Shown here: piece after piece, positions 1 through 7,814 of the stretch | Layout of the letters: each line of letters begins with the position of its first letter | Position numbering within the stretch: position 1 is the first letter of the stretch | From: Rhodococcus sp. KBS0724 | GTDB taxonomy: Bacteria; Actinomycetota; Actinomycetes; Mycobacteriales; Mycobacteriaceae | Direction: 5' to 3' | Length of the DNA: 64,000 bases | NCBI RefSeq assembly: GCF_005938745.2 | Contig: NZ_VCBX02000001.1 | Coordinates: 4,912,501-4,976,500, forward strand | Notes under the pieces: generated by a model | The model's input: only the letters and a program-made list of their open reading frames with translations | The model's database searches: none | Told to the model about the DNA's origin: nothing | Made by a program: the position numbers and the translations under genes

Positions 1-658
1 CCTGATCACGATCACCTGGACGATAGAGCGTCAGATCCGCACCCGGAGCGACGACGTCGATACGCGTCGGGTCGGCCCCGTACAACTCGTGAAGAGCTTT
101 AGCTTCGTCGGTGGTGTTGGCAACAAGTCGATCGGACTCGGCCACAACCTGTTGCTCACCGATCTGCCGAGCGGCGGGTTCGGGAGTGTCCCCCTCAGCC
201 ATCGACAGGTTCTTGACGGCGGCAAGCGTGTGCGCGGTGTGGACGAGCGGAACACCCCAGCGGTCGCGCGCCAACCAGCCGACCTGCCCGGACAGCCAGT
301 AGTGCGAGTGAATCAGGCTGTAGTAGCCCGGTTCACGACGTGCTTCCTCCCGCAGAACTCCGGCGACGAACGCGCAGAGCTGCGTCGGCAAATCTGTCTT
401 GTCGAGGCCCTCGAACGGTCCGGCAGCGACGTTGCGCACCCGGACCCCCGGTGCGGCTTCGACGACGGGCGCGTCTGCCGATGACGTCGCGCGAGTGAAA
501 ATCTCCACCTCGACACCACGTTTTGCCAACTGAATCGCGGATTGCAGGACGTAGACGTTCATCCCACCTGCATCACCGGTGCCTGGTTGCGCCAAGGGCG
601 AGGTGTGGACCGACAGTACGGCCACCCGGCGAGGGCGCGAAATGTGCGTGGGTGTCAC
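1..658 (-). CDS. mshA: D-inositol-3-phosphate glycosyltransferase MshA (3' end outside window)
   Basis: First enzyme of mycothiol synthesis: it transfers GlcNAc from UDP-GlcNAc to myo-inositol 3-phosphate in the cytoplasm (known for the family). The N-terminal ~219 residues are visible as a GT4/GT-B domain: a basic start, then [20 protein letters not shown] with the [10 protein letters not shown] signature that binds the acceptor, then [11 protein letters not shown] and HTAHTLA. The sequence runs off the left edge near the LYRPGD segment typical of MshA. The start is a GTG at 658, chosen because homology to MshA N-termini begins there. It lies 33 bp behind an alpha/beta hydrolase on the same strand. 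In M. tuberculosis mshA is Rv0486, next to the ROK gene Rv0485; here an insertion separates them. Confidence 0.93.
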   Translation of the reverse strand, partial: MTPTHISRPRRVAVLSVHTSPLAQPGTGDAGGMNVYVLQSAIQLAKRGVEVEIFTRATSSADAPVVEAAPGVRVRNVAAGPFEGLDKTDLPTQLCAFVAGVLREEARREPGYYSLIHSHYWLSGQVGWLARDRWGVPLVHTAHTLAAVKNLSMAEGDTPEPAARQIGEQQVVAESDRLVANTTDEAKALHELYGADPTRIDVVAPGADLTLYRPGDRDQ

Positions 659-691
659 GGCTCCATAGTGCCCCCTCACCGGGCGCGAACT

Positions 692-1519
692 CTAACCGAG
701 GCTGGAGACGAACGTTCTCACTTCGGACACGAATCGCGTCGGATCCTCCACGAACGGCCCGTGATTGCAGCCGTCCCAGTACGACGCCTGCGACTTCGGA
801 ATGAGTTCCTCGGCGTGTTTACCTGCACTCACGTCGACAACGGAGTCCTCGGTGCCGTGCAGGACCAGCGCCGGGATGTCGAGGGAACGGAGCAATTCGT
901 CGTGACCGACCGCACGGTTGAAAAGTGCCGCCCGCACACGCGGGCGGGTCGCGAGGCTCGCACCGAACAGAGCCTGCGATTGTGCTCCCTTGCCCTCCGG
1001 CGGGCCCGTGAGCGCGTTGCCGAAAGCGCCGAGTGCCCGAATTGCCTCACGCGGATCTTCGGACATCGCACCGGGAACAGCGCTGCGCATCGCGGCACCC
1101 ACCTTGCCGCCCTTCTCGCCGCGTCCGATGCTCGTGATCGCTCCGACCAGGACAATGCCTGCCACCGCGTCGGTTCCGTGTGCTGCCAGGTAATCGCAGA
1201 TCACCAGTCCGCCGTACGACCACCCGAGCAGCACGGCGTTCTCGGTGATGCCCTCGGCGGCCAGGACAGCGGCAACGTCGCCGGCCCAGTTCGCACTGTT
1301 GTCGTAGCCGGCTTCGGGGGCGTCGGAGTATCCGTGGCCGCGTAAATCGACGGCGATCAACCGGTGCGAGGCTGCCAGCTCACTCAGAACCTGGTCACCC
1401 CAGCACTGTGCGGACTGCGCCCAGCCGTGGAGCAGGACCAGCGGGGTTGCTTCCGGGGTTCCCGTTAGTCGGTAGACGATGGACGTGCCGTCGACGCTGA
1501 CGGCTTCACGAATAGACAT
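692..1519 (-). CDS. alpha/beta-fold hydrolase
   Basis: A 275-residue soluble hydrolase of the alpha/beta superfamily, substrate unknown. The oxyanion region LLHGWAQS lies near residue 30, the nucleophile elbow GWSYGG near residue 95, and a late CNHGPF supplies the catalytic His near residue 255. An Asp in the HGTEDSVVD segment can complete the triad. The frame stays open upstream to 2026, but homology starts at MSIREAV (ATG 1519), so the longer reading is only an antisense-like extension inside the MFS gene. Its start lies within the 3' end of the MFS gene (55 bp overlap) and mshA follows, so the three genes probably share a transcript. No specific role in mycothiol metabolism can be read from the sequence. 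Confidence 0.85.
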   Translation of the reverse strand: MSIREAVSVDGTSIVYRLTGTPEATPLVLLHGWAQSAQCWGDQVLSELAASHRLIAVDLRGHGYSDAPEAGYDNSANWAGDVAAVLAAEGITENAVLLGWSYGGLVICDYLAAHGTDAVAGIVLVGAITSIGRGEKGGKVGAAMRSAVPGAMSEDPREAIRALGAFGNALTGPPEGKGAQSQALFGASLATRPRVRAALFNRAVGHDELLRSLDIPALVLHGTEDSVVDVSAGKHAEELIPKSQASYWDGCNHGPFVEDPTRFVSEVRTFVSSLG

Positions 1520-2691
1520 GCCGTCACGATAGAGGCTGTGACCGCCGCACCGACGGCAAGCGTGTATGCCGACGAAACTCCGTAGCGGTCGATCAGCTGC
1601 CCCGCCAGCGCGGATCCGAGCGCCACGCCGACGCCAAGGCCGGTCACCGTCAACGTCATACCTTCGGTGAGTTTCTCGGGTGGAACGATCTGCTCGACAA
1701 GAGCCGTGGCGATGATGAGCGTCGGCGCGATTGTCGCGCCGGCCAGGACGTAGGCCGCTGCCAGTCCCGCGACGTTGCCGACCAGCAGGAGCGGAATGCT
1801 CAGGACGGTCACGGCAAGGGACGCGATCATCAACTGGCCGCGGAGCGAGCGCACCGGGTGGCGGGAGCCGAACACCAGTCCCACAATTCCCGATCCACCG
1901 GCAAACAGGGCGAGGACGACGGTCGCTGACCCGGGCGAATTCTGTTCCTGGGTGAACGCGATGGCACCCACGTCGATGACGCCGAACATGGTTCCCAGCA
2001 TCACCATCACGACGATGACGATCCACATCGCCGGATTCGCGAGAACGGAGCGCCCGCGGCCCGGTCGGCGTGGATGAATCTTGGGTTCCGTCGATCGCTG
2101 CGCCACCAGGAGGAGCGTGCCGACCACCAGAAGAATCACTCCTGCCAGCGGACCGGCTTCGGGAAACAGCCCGATACTCAGACCGACCGAGAGCACCGGC
2201 CCCACCACGAAACAGAGTTCGTCGACGACGGATTCGAACGCAAAAGCTGTGCGTAACTCGGGTTTACCGACGTAGATCGCAACCCACCTGGCGCGGACCA
2301 TCGCACCGATCGTCGGGGTCGCACCGGCCGGGATCACCAGAGCGAACAGCACCCAGTCCGGCGCTTCGAGTCTCACGGACAGCAACAGCGCACCGATGGA
2401 GATGGCGCTGACCGCGGCGGCCAGGGGCAGAACCGCGCGCTGCCCGAAGCGATCCACTGTGCGGGACACCAACGGCGCAATGACGGCGCTGGACAGCGCG
2501 AACACTGCGGCGAGCGCGCCGGCCAGCCCGTAGTCACCACGAAGTTGCGAGATCATCGTCACGATTCCGATGCCGATCATCGCGATCGGCAACCTCGCGA
2601 TGAAACCGGCTGCGGAAAAGGCAACCGCGCCAGGGGCGGCGAATATTTCGCGATACGCCCCCATCAGGCCTTTATCGTCGGAACTGGTCAT
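1465..2691 (-). CDS. MFS transporter
   Basis: A 408-residue integral membrane protein with about 12 hydrophobic helices and typical major facilitator loops, for example the DRFGQRAVLP segment after TM2 and a second-half repeat ending DRYGVSSAY. Substrate unknown; the architecture resembles drug/sugar efflux members. ATG 2691 (MTSSDDKG) is preferred over an upstream in-frame codon at 2715. The gene is transcribed towards the hydrolase and mshA and overlaps the hydrolase by 55 bp. A 102-bp divergent spacer separates it from the PIG-L deacetylase gene. Confidence 0.85.
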   Translation of the reverse strand: MTSSDDKGLMGAYREIFAAPGAVAFSAAGFIARLPIAMIGIGIVTMISQLRGDYGLAGALAAVFALSSAVIAPLVSRTVDRFGQRAVLPLAAAVSAISIGALLLSVRLEAPDWVLFALVIPAGATPTIGAMVRARWVAIYVGKPELRTAFAFESVVDELCFVVGPVLSVGLSIGLFPEAGPLAGVILLVVGTLLLVAQRSTEPKIHPRRPGRGRSVLANPAMWIVIVVMVMLGTMFGVIDVGAIAFTQEQNSPGSATVVLALFAGGSGIVGLVFGSRHPVRSLRGQLMIASLAVTVLSIPLLLVGNVAGLAAAYVLAGATIAPTLIIATALVEQIVPPEKLTEGMTLTVTGLGVGVALGSALAGQLIDRYGVSSAYTLAVGAAVTASIVTACLFVKPSASTARPSSTD

Positions 2692-2793
2692 GACTGATTC
2701 TCGTGCACCACACAAGGTTCACAGAATAAGTGCAGCCACCACAAATCCGCCGCCGGCGTTGACCTGTCGGTAACTTGCCCTACCATTGCGCGA

Positions 2794-3567
2794 ATGAGTG
2801 TCCTGGTGTGTTTCCACGCCCATCCCGACGACGAAGTATTCATCACGGGTGGCGTCATGAGAATGGCTGCCGACGCGGGTCATCGCGTTGTAGTCGTCAC
2901 TGCCACCGACGGTGCGCTGGGTGAGTATCCCGACGGCCTGCTGGACGAGCACGAAACGTTGGCACAGCGCCGCAGTCGTGAACTCGAGGCATCCACCGAC
3001 GCACTCGGCGCCAGCCGGGTCGTGTCGTTGCACTATCCGGATTCCGGAATGGTCGGCACCCCTGAGAACGAGAATCCCGACGCCTTCTGCAACGCCGACA
3101 TCGACGAGGCAGCCGAGCGTCTGGCAGAGGTTCTTCGTGAGGAGAACGCCGACATCCTGACGATCTACGACTCCAACGGCGGCTACGGCCACCCGGATCA
3201 CATTCAGGTCCACCATGTCGGTATTCGGGCGGCCGAGCTTGCGGGTACCCCGCTGGTCTACGAGGCCTCCACCAACCGCGATCACATGAAGATGCTGATG
3301 CTGGCCAACCCGGAGTGGACAGAAGAGGCCCAGCCTCCGGACATCGAGACGTTCGGACTTCCCGCCGAACAGCTCACCACGGCCGTCGACGTCAGTTCGG
3401 TGATCAGCTCCAAGCGTGCGGCCATGTACGCGCACGCCACCCAGGTCGGGGATTTCGGGCCGTTCCTCGAGATGCCCACCGAGCAGCTCACCGCGGCCTT
3501 CGGTACCGAGTGGTTCCGCCGGCGAGGCGCCCCTGACGGTCTGTCGGAAACTGCGCTTCCGCTGTAG
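2794..3567 (+). CDS. PIG-L family (LmbE-like) N-deacetylase
   Basis: A 257-residue zinc-dependent de-N-acetylase/amidase of the PIG-L family. Metal-binding motifs are HAHPDDE (residues ~8-14) and HPDH (~133-136). The family includes MshB and Mca of mycothiol metabolism; this protein lies 2 kb from mshA, but its sequence does not let me assign it to either, and M. tuberculosis also has generic paralogues. There is no clear Shine-Dalgarno; TACCAT lies 7 nt before the ATG, so the mRNA may be leaderless. No signal peptide, so cytoplasmic. Confidence 0.8.
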   Translation: MSVLVCFHAHPDDEVFITGGVMRMAADAGHRVVVVTATDGALGEYPDGLLDEHETLAQRRSRELEASTDALGASRVVSLHYPDSGMVGTPENENPDAFCNADIDEAAERLAEVLREENADILTIYDSNGGYGHPDHIQVHHVGIRAAELAGTPLVYEASTNRDHMKMLMLANPEWTEEAQPPDIETFGLPAEQLTTAVDVSSVISSKRAAMYAHATQVGDFGPFLEMPTEQLTAAFGTEWFRRRGAPDGLSETALPL

Positions 3568-3612
3568 CCGAAGCTCCACATCGGCTTCAAGTTCTGGTTA
3601 GCATCGGTAGGC

Positions 3613-4005
3613 ATGGACCTCGAACAACTTGTCGCGAGCATGCCTTTTGCCGTTCACACCGGAGTGCAGTTGGACAGTGCGGCAGCCGAAGAGGTTGTCG
3701 GACATCTCGATTGGGACAACCACCGCACCACTGCAGGTAACGGAATGCACGGCGGCGCCTTGATGACGCTGGCTGACAGCGTCGGCGCCGTCTGTGCATT
3801 CCTCAACCTGCCCGCCGGCGCTGGCACCTCGACCACGAGTTCGTCGACGGTCTTCACTCGCGGTGTCCGCAAGGGCACCGTCACTGCAACGGCCCGGCCA
3901 TTGCATGCCGGCCGCAGCACCATCGCGATAGTCACCGAGCTCCGTGACGACGAAGGCCGACTGGTCGCTCAGGTCACGGCATCACAGGCAGTGTTGGGGC
4001 CGTGA
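3613..4005 (+). CDS. PaaI-family hotdog thioesterase
   Basis: A 130-residue single hotdog domain. The helix segment MHGGALMTLADSVGA (residues ~48-62) is the PaaI/4HBT-II signature; its Gly/Asp residues form the acyl-CoA thioesterase active site in relatives. The protein probably hydrolyses a small or aromatic acyl-CoA in the cytoplasm. The stop codon overlaps the GTG start of the tocopherol-cyclase-like gene (GTGA), so the two are likely translationally coupled. TAGCAT lies 8 nt before the ATG and no strong ribosome binding site is visible. Confidence 0.85.
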   Translation: MDLEQLVASMPFAVHTGVQLDSAAAEEVVGHLDWDNHRTTAGNGMHGGALMTLADSVGAVCAFLNLPAGAGTSTTSSSTVFTRGVRKGTVTATARPLHAGRSTIAIVTELRDDEGRLVAQVTASQAVLGP

Positions 4006-5006
4006 AACTTCCCGGGTACCGGTCGTCCGGCGCCACCACTCCGTACGGCAATCTGTTTGCCTCGCACGATGTTGCGATGGAGGGCTACTTCTGGCGGTTC
4101 ACGCTGCCGGAAAGCGGCCGCGTGGTCATCGCACTGGCCGGGATCAATCGAGCCGCCGACGGCCATTGGTCGACGCTTGCGATTGCCGCGCATCCCGGCG
4201 GTTTCCTCAGCGACACAGAGCATCCCAGCGGATATGCCGACCCCGACCGGCTAGGCGCTTACGCGGACGACGCTTTTCGCGGCACGACGCATCGGGTGCA
4301 CGCCGATCTCGAAGCCGCACGCCTGGACGTTCGTATTACGGACCAGCGATTCTGGCCGCGTCGACGCTTCGGCGGGTCCAGCTATTTCCAGTCTGTTCCA
4401 GCCCTCAATCAGTATTGGCATCCCTGGCTTCTCGGTGGCCGGGCCGAGGGAACCGCGATCATCGACGGTGAGGTCTGGGATCTCACCGGCGCTCAGGTGT
4501 ACGGCGAGAAGAACTGGGGCAAGGGCGGTTTCCCCGACTACTGGTGGTGGGGCCAGGCTCAGGGATTTGCCGATCCGAATGCCTGCGTCGCCTTCGCGGG
4601 CGGGCAGATCAGCGCCGGACCGCTACGCACCGAGGTCACCGCTGTTGTTGTTGCTCTGCCCGACGGGACCGTGTTCCGGTTGGGAAACCCGGTCACCTCG
4701 CCGGTGACCACGGTGGTTGCCGACGACCGCTGGACACTGCGCGGCCGAAATCATCTCTGGAGCATCGAGATCGAGGGCAGCGCCCCCTTGTCGGATGCCC
4801 ACATTCTTCCGGTCCCCCTCCCTTCGGAACGCCGCAATGTTCCCGGTGCGCTGGAACATCTTGGTGCCACGTTGACTGTGACTGTGCGTCGGCGAGGCGC
4901 TGTGTACTGGACCGGCACTTCTCATCTCGCTGCCCTCGAGCACGGCGGGTTGGAGCGCGCCCAGGCTGAAGTCACGAGGCGGGAGCAGATCGCGCCAGAT
5001 CTATGA
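4002..5006 (+). CDS. tocopherol cyclase-like protein
   Basis: A 334-residue protein with the signature of the tocopherol cyclase-like family (PF14249): YGEKNWG at ~167-173 followed by a Trp-rich YWWWGQAQGF (~180-189), plus an N-terminal FTLPESG beta segment. In plants and cyanobacteria VTE1 cyclises phytylquinols; in actinobacteria the family has no settled function and may act on a prenylquinone, lipid or other hydrophobic quinol. No signal peptide or membrane helix is evident. The GTG start overlaps the thioesterase stop by 4 bp, so the two probably work in one pathway. The 3' end overlaps the convergent LysR gene by 35 bp. Confidence 0.72.
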   Translation: MKLPGYRSSGATTPYGNLFASHDVAMEGYFWRFTLPESGRVVIALAGINRAADGHWSTLAIAAHPGGFLSDTEHPSGYADPDRLGAYADDAFRGTTHRVHADLEAARLDVRITDQRFWPRRRFGGSSYFQSVPALNQYWHPWLLGGRAEGTAIIDGEVWDLTGAQVYGEKNWGKGGFPDYWWWGQAQGFADPNACVAFAGGQISAGPLRTEVTAVVVALPDGTVFRLGNPVTSPVTTVVADDRWTLRGRNHLWSIEIEGSAPLSDAHILPVPLPSERRNVPGALEHLGATLTVTVRRRGAVYWTGTSHLAALEHGGLERAQAEVTRREQIAPDL

Positions 5007-5841
5007 GCGCCGACGCCGCCGGATTCTTACCGCCGCGGGCGCGCCACACCATTTCCAGCCGGGACCGGGCTTCGGGTTCGAGGTCGATCCGATGCAACTG
5101 TCCCACTGCGGATTCCGGGAGAACTGCCATCCCCAATCCTTGCGCTGCAAGTGAGACGATTATTCCGAGATTGCTGGCCTCGAGCGAAACCGCGGGAGTG
5201 ACACCGACGGTTGCGCAGGCCGCGTCGAGGCACGTCCTGATACCGGTTCCCGGCGGAAGGCAGATCACGGATCGCTCCTCGAGTTCGGCGAACGGCAGTG
5301 TGTCCCTGTCGGCAAGTGGATGATTCAGGGCAACTCCGGCCACCAAACGCTCGTCGGTGATGACGCGGGATTCGAGTCCCGCCGGCAACTCCCCTGCGAT
5401 CCCGACGACCGCTATGTCGAACCTTCCGTCCACGACACCGGCCACAAGGTTGCGTGAATCGTCTTCGGTGAGAGAAATATCCAACCCTGGATGCCGTGTG
5501 TGCAGCCGTGCCAGGAGATCTGTCAGATCTGCCGAGGCACAGGCCGTCACCATTCCGACGGAAACCGATCCGCGGACCAATCCGTTGAGCGCGTCCACGA
5601 CGTCGCGGGCGCTGTGCACGGAGGCCAAGGCAGCGCGGGCGTGAGGCAGCACCGCGCGCCCCGCCTCGGTCGGACGCACGGTTCGCCCGCTGCGATCGAG
5701 CAGCTCCTGGCCCAACTCGCGTTCGAGGCGTTTGATCTGGGCACTCACGCCTGGTTGAGCGACATGGAGGCGCTCGGCCGCGCGGGTGAAGTTCGCTTCG
5801 TCCACCACTGCGACGAAGTATTCGAGCTGCCGAAGTTCCAT
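4972..5841 (-). CDS. LysR-family transcriptional regulator
   Basis: A 289-residue LTTR. The winged HTH covers residues 1-60, with FTRAAERLHVAQPGVSAQIKRL as recognition region, followed by a linker helix and a two-subdomain effector domain. It is divergent from the SnoaL-like gene with a 70-bp spacer containing an inverted repeat, the usual LTTR arrangement (own gene plus divergent target). Effector unknown. The start MELRQLEYF matches the canonical LTTR N-terminus. Confidence 0.9.
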   Translation of the reverse strand: MELRQLEYFVAVVDEANFTRAAERLHVAQPGVSAQIKRLERELGQELLDRSGRTVRPTEAGRAVLPHARAALASVHSARDVVDALNGLVRGSVSVGMVTACASADLTDLLARLHTRHPGLDISLTEDDSRNLVAGVVDGRFDIAVVGIAGELPAGLESRVITDERLVAGVALNHPLADRDTLPFAELEERSVICLPPGTGIRTCLDAACATVGVTPAVSLEASNLGIIVSLAAQGLGMAVLPESAVGQLHRIDLEPEARSRLEMVWRARGGKNPAASALIDLARSAPAS

Positions 5842-5851
5842 AACTGTTGAT

Positions 5852-5873
5852 TCTAGCTATGAGACAAACTAGA
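5852..5873. promoter_or_regulatory. inverted repeat, candidate LysR box
   Basis: TCTAG (5852-5856), 12 nt, CTAGA (5869-5873) forms a perfect dyad in the 70-bp spacer between the divergent lysR (start 5841) and SnoaL-like (start 5912) genes. Size and place fit an LTTR regulatory binding site; the assignment to this regulator is inferred from position. Confidence 0.5.
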
Positions 5874-5911
5874 TCTTGGACTTATCGTCAGCGTCGCAGC
5901 ACGATGGAAAC

Positions 5912-6268
5912 ATGACAACCAATACAACTCGAACAGCCCGGACCCCGGAAGATATCGCCCGCCTCTTTGTCGAGTTCGCCAATGCCGGCGACGCCGACGC
6001 AGTAGCCGGACTCTACGAAGAGGACGCCGTAATGGCATTTCCGCCCGGATCTCTAACCGTCGGACGTTCGGCCATCCGCGACGTGATCGCACAGATGCTC
6101 GCCGCCGCACCCACATTCACCGTCGAGAAGGCACTGCCGACCGTCATCAGCGGCGATCTCGCGATGACGTCCACTGCCCCGGCCGACGGTACCGGCGGAC
6201 GCACTCAGGTTGCGCGCCGCCAGCCCGACGGAGCCTGGTTGCGGGTACTCGACCGACCGGAACTGTAA
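5912..6268 (+). CDS. SnoaL-like/DUF4440 nuclear transport factor 2 fold protein
   Basis: A 118-residue single-domain protein of the NTF2/SnoaL superfamily: an N-terminal helix (PEDIARLFVEFANAGDAD), the core strand LYEEDAV, and a C-terminal sheet ending in RRQPDGAWLRVLDRPEL. Such proteins are small cytoplasmic enzymes or ligand-binding proteins; the reaction is not predictable. ATG 5912, preceded by GATGGAAAC, is preferred over in-frame 5876, which would run into the LysR-box spacer. Probably controlled by the divergent LysR protein. Confidence 0.75.
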   Translation: MTTNTTRTARTPEDIARLFVEFANAGDADAVAGLYEEDAVMAFPPGSLTVGRSAIRDVIAQMLAAAPTFTVEKALPTVISGDLAMTSTAPADGTGGRTQVARRQPDGAWLRVLDRPEL

Positions 6269-6283
6269 CCGGCGCAGACGAAG

Positions 6284-7546
6284 TCAGATAACTGCCGCCC
6301 GGCGCATCGCCGCTGCCGGATCGGCGAACAACGAACTCAGCGACACCACCGTCGACGCGTATTCCTGCACCCGATTCCCGAAGCCGGTGATCCGAATGTC
6401 CTTACGCTCCAAGGACGACGTCGTCGAAAACGCCTCGGCGACGTACGGCGCACCGGCCGGGTAATCGGTGAAGGCCTGACCACCGAGGATCACCCGATCC
6501 GGGTTGAACAGATCACGCAACAGCGCCACCGTGCGACCGAGCACCCGTGCACGTTCAACCAGGAGTTCGTGTGCCGCAGCCGAACCGGCAGTGGCAGCGG
6601 CGTACACGTCGGCGATGGTGATGCGCTCGCTGCCCTGAACCACCGCACCGCTCGACAGCGCCTGCGTCACTATCGCTCGATCACTGATCGTTGCTTCCAA
6701 GCAGCCCACGGAACCGCAGACGCATTGCGCCGACGACCCGGTCGGAAGGTGCGCGATCGAACCGGGTCCGCTGGACGGGGTATGCACACGACCCTCGAAA
6801 GTGATCGCGATGCCGGATGTTTCGCGTGCATAGAAGTACAGCGCAGTGGTACCAGTCGCCGGGGTCTCGGTGCGATCGGCGCTCAGCAGCAATTCGGATG
6901 CGGCCATGGCCTCGACGTGCGCGGCAACCGAAACCGGCAAGCCCAACCCGGCTCCGATGACGGCACCGACCTTTGCACCCTTCCATCCCAACCGGGGATG
7001 GTCGACCACGCCGGTAGCGGAGTCGACTCGGCCACCGATAGCAACGCCGACAGCAAGCGGTCGACGCTTGTGCCACCGGGACATGAACGATTTTGCCGAT
7101 CGCGCGATGGTGGCAAGTGCAACAGAAGAATTGGTGGCGGGCGTCGGGATTTCGACGGCGCCGAGTACACGGCCACGAATATCGCTGGCGATGATGCTGG
7201 TGACGGCGGCACCGATGTGGATGCCCACCGTCAGATACGGCTCGTGGTTCACCTCGAACGGAACCTTCGGGCGACCGATGGCACCTGAGGCAATCAGGTC
7301 AGCTCGCTCACGGACTACTCCGAGGTCGAGCAGGCTGGTGACCTGCCGATTCACGGTTGCAATGCTCAGCCCGGACGCCTTGGCCGCAGTGTCACGCGAA
7401 ATCGGACCTCGCAGCCGAGCGATGCGGAGGACCGTTGCCGCCGGTCCGTCGGCGATGCGCAGTTCGGGTGCAACAACTTGGGGCCGTGGTCCGGAGAGAA
7501 CGGTTCGTGATCGAAGCGGTGGAGCGGAAAGTGTGGGTGTCGACAT
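6284..7546 (-). CDS. ROK-family transcriptional regulator
   Basis: A 420-residue ROK repressor: a winged HTH near residues 45-95 (RDTAAKASGLSIATVNRQ), then an actin-like sugar-kinase fold with the zinc motif CVCGSVGCLE near residue 285. The position holding the catalytic Asp in ROK kinases (NDxN) reads AAHVEA, so kinase activity is unlikely. ATG 7546 (MSTPTL) follows AAGGGA at good spacing. It is the probable orthologue of Rv0485, which precedes mshA in M. tuberculosis. A Cys-rich leader ORF with its own promoter lies about 100 nt upstream and the sulfatase gene is divergent, so sulfur-linked control is plausible. Confidence 0.88.
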   Translation of the reverse strand: MSTPTLSAPPLRSRTVLSGPRPQVVAPELRIADGPAATVLRIARLRGPISRDTAAKASGLSIATVNRQVTSLLDLGVVRERADLIASGAIGRPKVPFEVNHEPYLTVGIHIGAAVTSIIASDIRGRVLGAVEIPTPATNSSVALATIARSAKSFMSRWHKRRPLAVGVAIGGRVDSATGVVDHPRLGWKGAKVGAVIGAGLGLPVSVAAHVEAMAASELLLSADRTETPATGTTALYFYARETSGIAITFEGRVHTPSSGPGSIAHLPTGSSAQCVCGSVGCLEATISDRAIVTQALSSGAVVQGSERITIADVYAAATAGSAAAHELLVERARVLGRTVALLRDLFNPDRVILGGQAFTDYPAGAPYVAEAFSTTSSLERKDIRITGFGNRVQEYASTVVSLSSLFADPAAAMRRAAVI

Positions 7547-7644
7547 AGCAGTCCCTTGCAGAAAGAGGAGAAAGCGCACACTTCAGCCATCGAACCGGCA
7601 TCAATGCTGGTCCTGGAAGAAAGACTGGAGAGCGGCGCAGAAAA

Positions 7645-7758
7645 TTAGCTGCAGAAAGAACGGCGGCAACAACACAGTTCGCGTGCCAGAGGCAGACGCG
7701 ACCCCAACGCAGCGGTCACATAGGTGACACGCAAAGCGGCAGGCTGGTCGGTCGACAT
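7645..7758 (-). CDS. putative leaderless Cys-rich leader peptide (37 aa)
   Basis: A 37-codon ORF starting ATG (7758) and ending TAA (7645). It begins MSTDQPAALRV and ends ELCCCRRSFCS, with four Cys in the last nine residues, three of them consecutive. The ATG lies exactly 7 nt after a TATTTT -10 box, so the transcript would begin at the start codon. Actinobacteria use leaderless poly-Cys ORFs as cysteine-responsive attenuators of sulfur genes; that family matches in length and composition, but this instance is an inference. The next gene on this strand is the ROK regulator, 98 nt further on. No homologue is claimed. Confidence 0.6.
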   Translation of the reverse strand: MSTDQPAALRVTYVTAALGSRLPLARELCCCRRSFCS

Positions 7759-7765
7759 AGATCCA

Positions 7766-7794
7766 AAAATAGCAGCTCTGCCCGATTTCACCAA
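7766..7794 (-). promoter_or_regulatory. promoter of the leader ORF and ROK gene
   Basis: On the minus strand TTGGTG (-35, 7794-7789) and TATTTT (-10, 7771-7766) are separated by exactly 17 nt and point at the A of the ATG at 7758, 7 nt beyond the -10 box. This is one of the best sigma-70-type promoters in the window. Confidence 0.6.
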
Positions 7795-7799
7795 TCGGG
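7781..7799. promoter_or_regulatory. palindrome overlapping the -35 box, candidate operator
   Basis: CCCGAT (7781-7786), 7 nt, ATCGGG (7794-7799) is a perfect dyad covering the -35 element of the leader promoter and lying 16 bp before the GTG of the divergent sulfatase. Its position suits a repressor controlling both directions, the ROK protein being the obvious candidate. No T-tract follows, so a terminator is unlikely. Confidence 0.45.
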
Positions 7800-7814
7800 G
7801 CGGTAACGATCACA

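Noticed and set aside
692..2026. 444-codon minus-strand frame extending the hydrolase upstream
   Set aside because: The extra N-terminal ~169 codons are antisense-like reading inside the MFS gene; hydrolase homology begins at ATG 1519.
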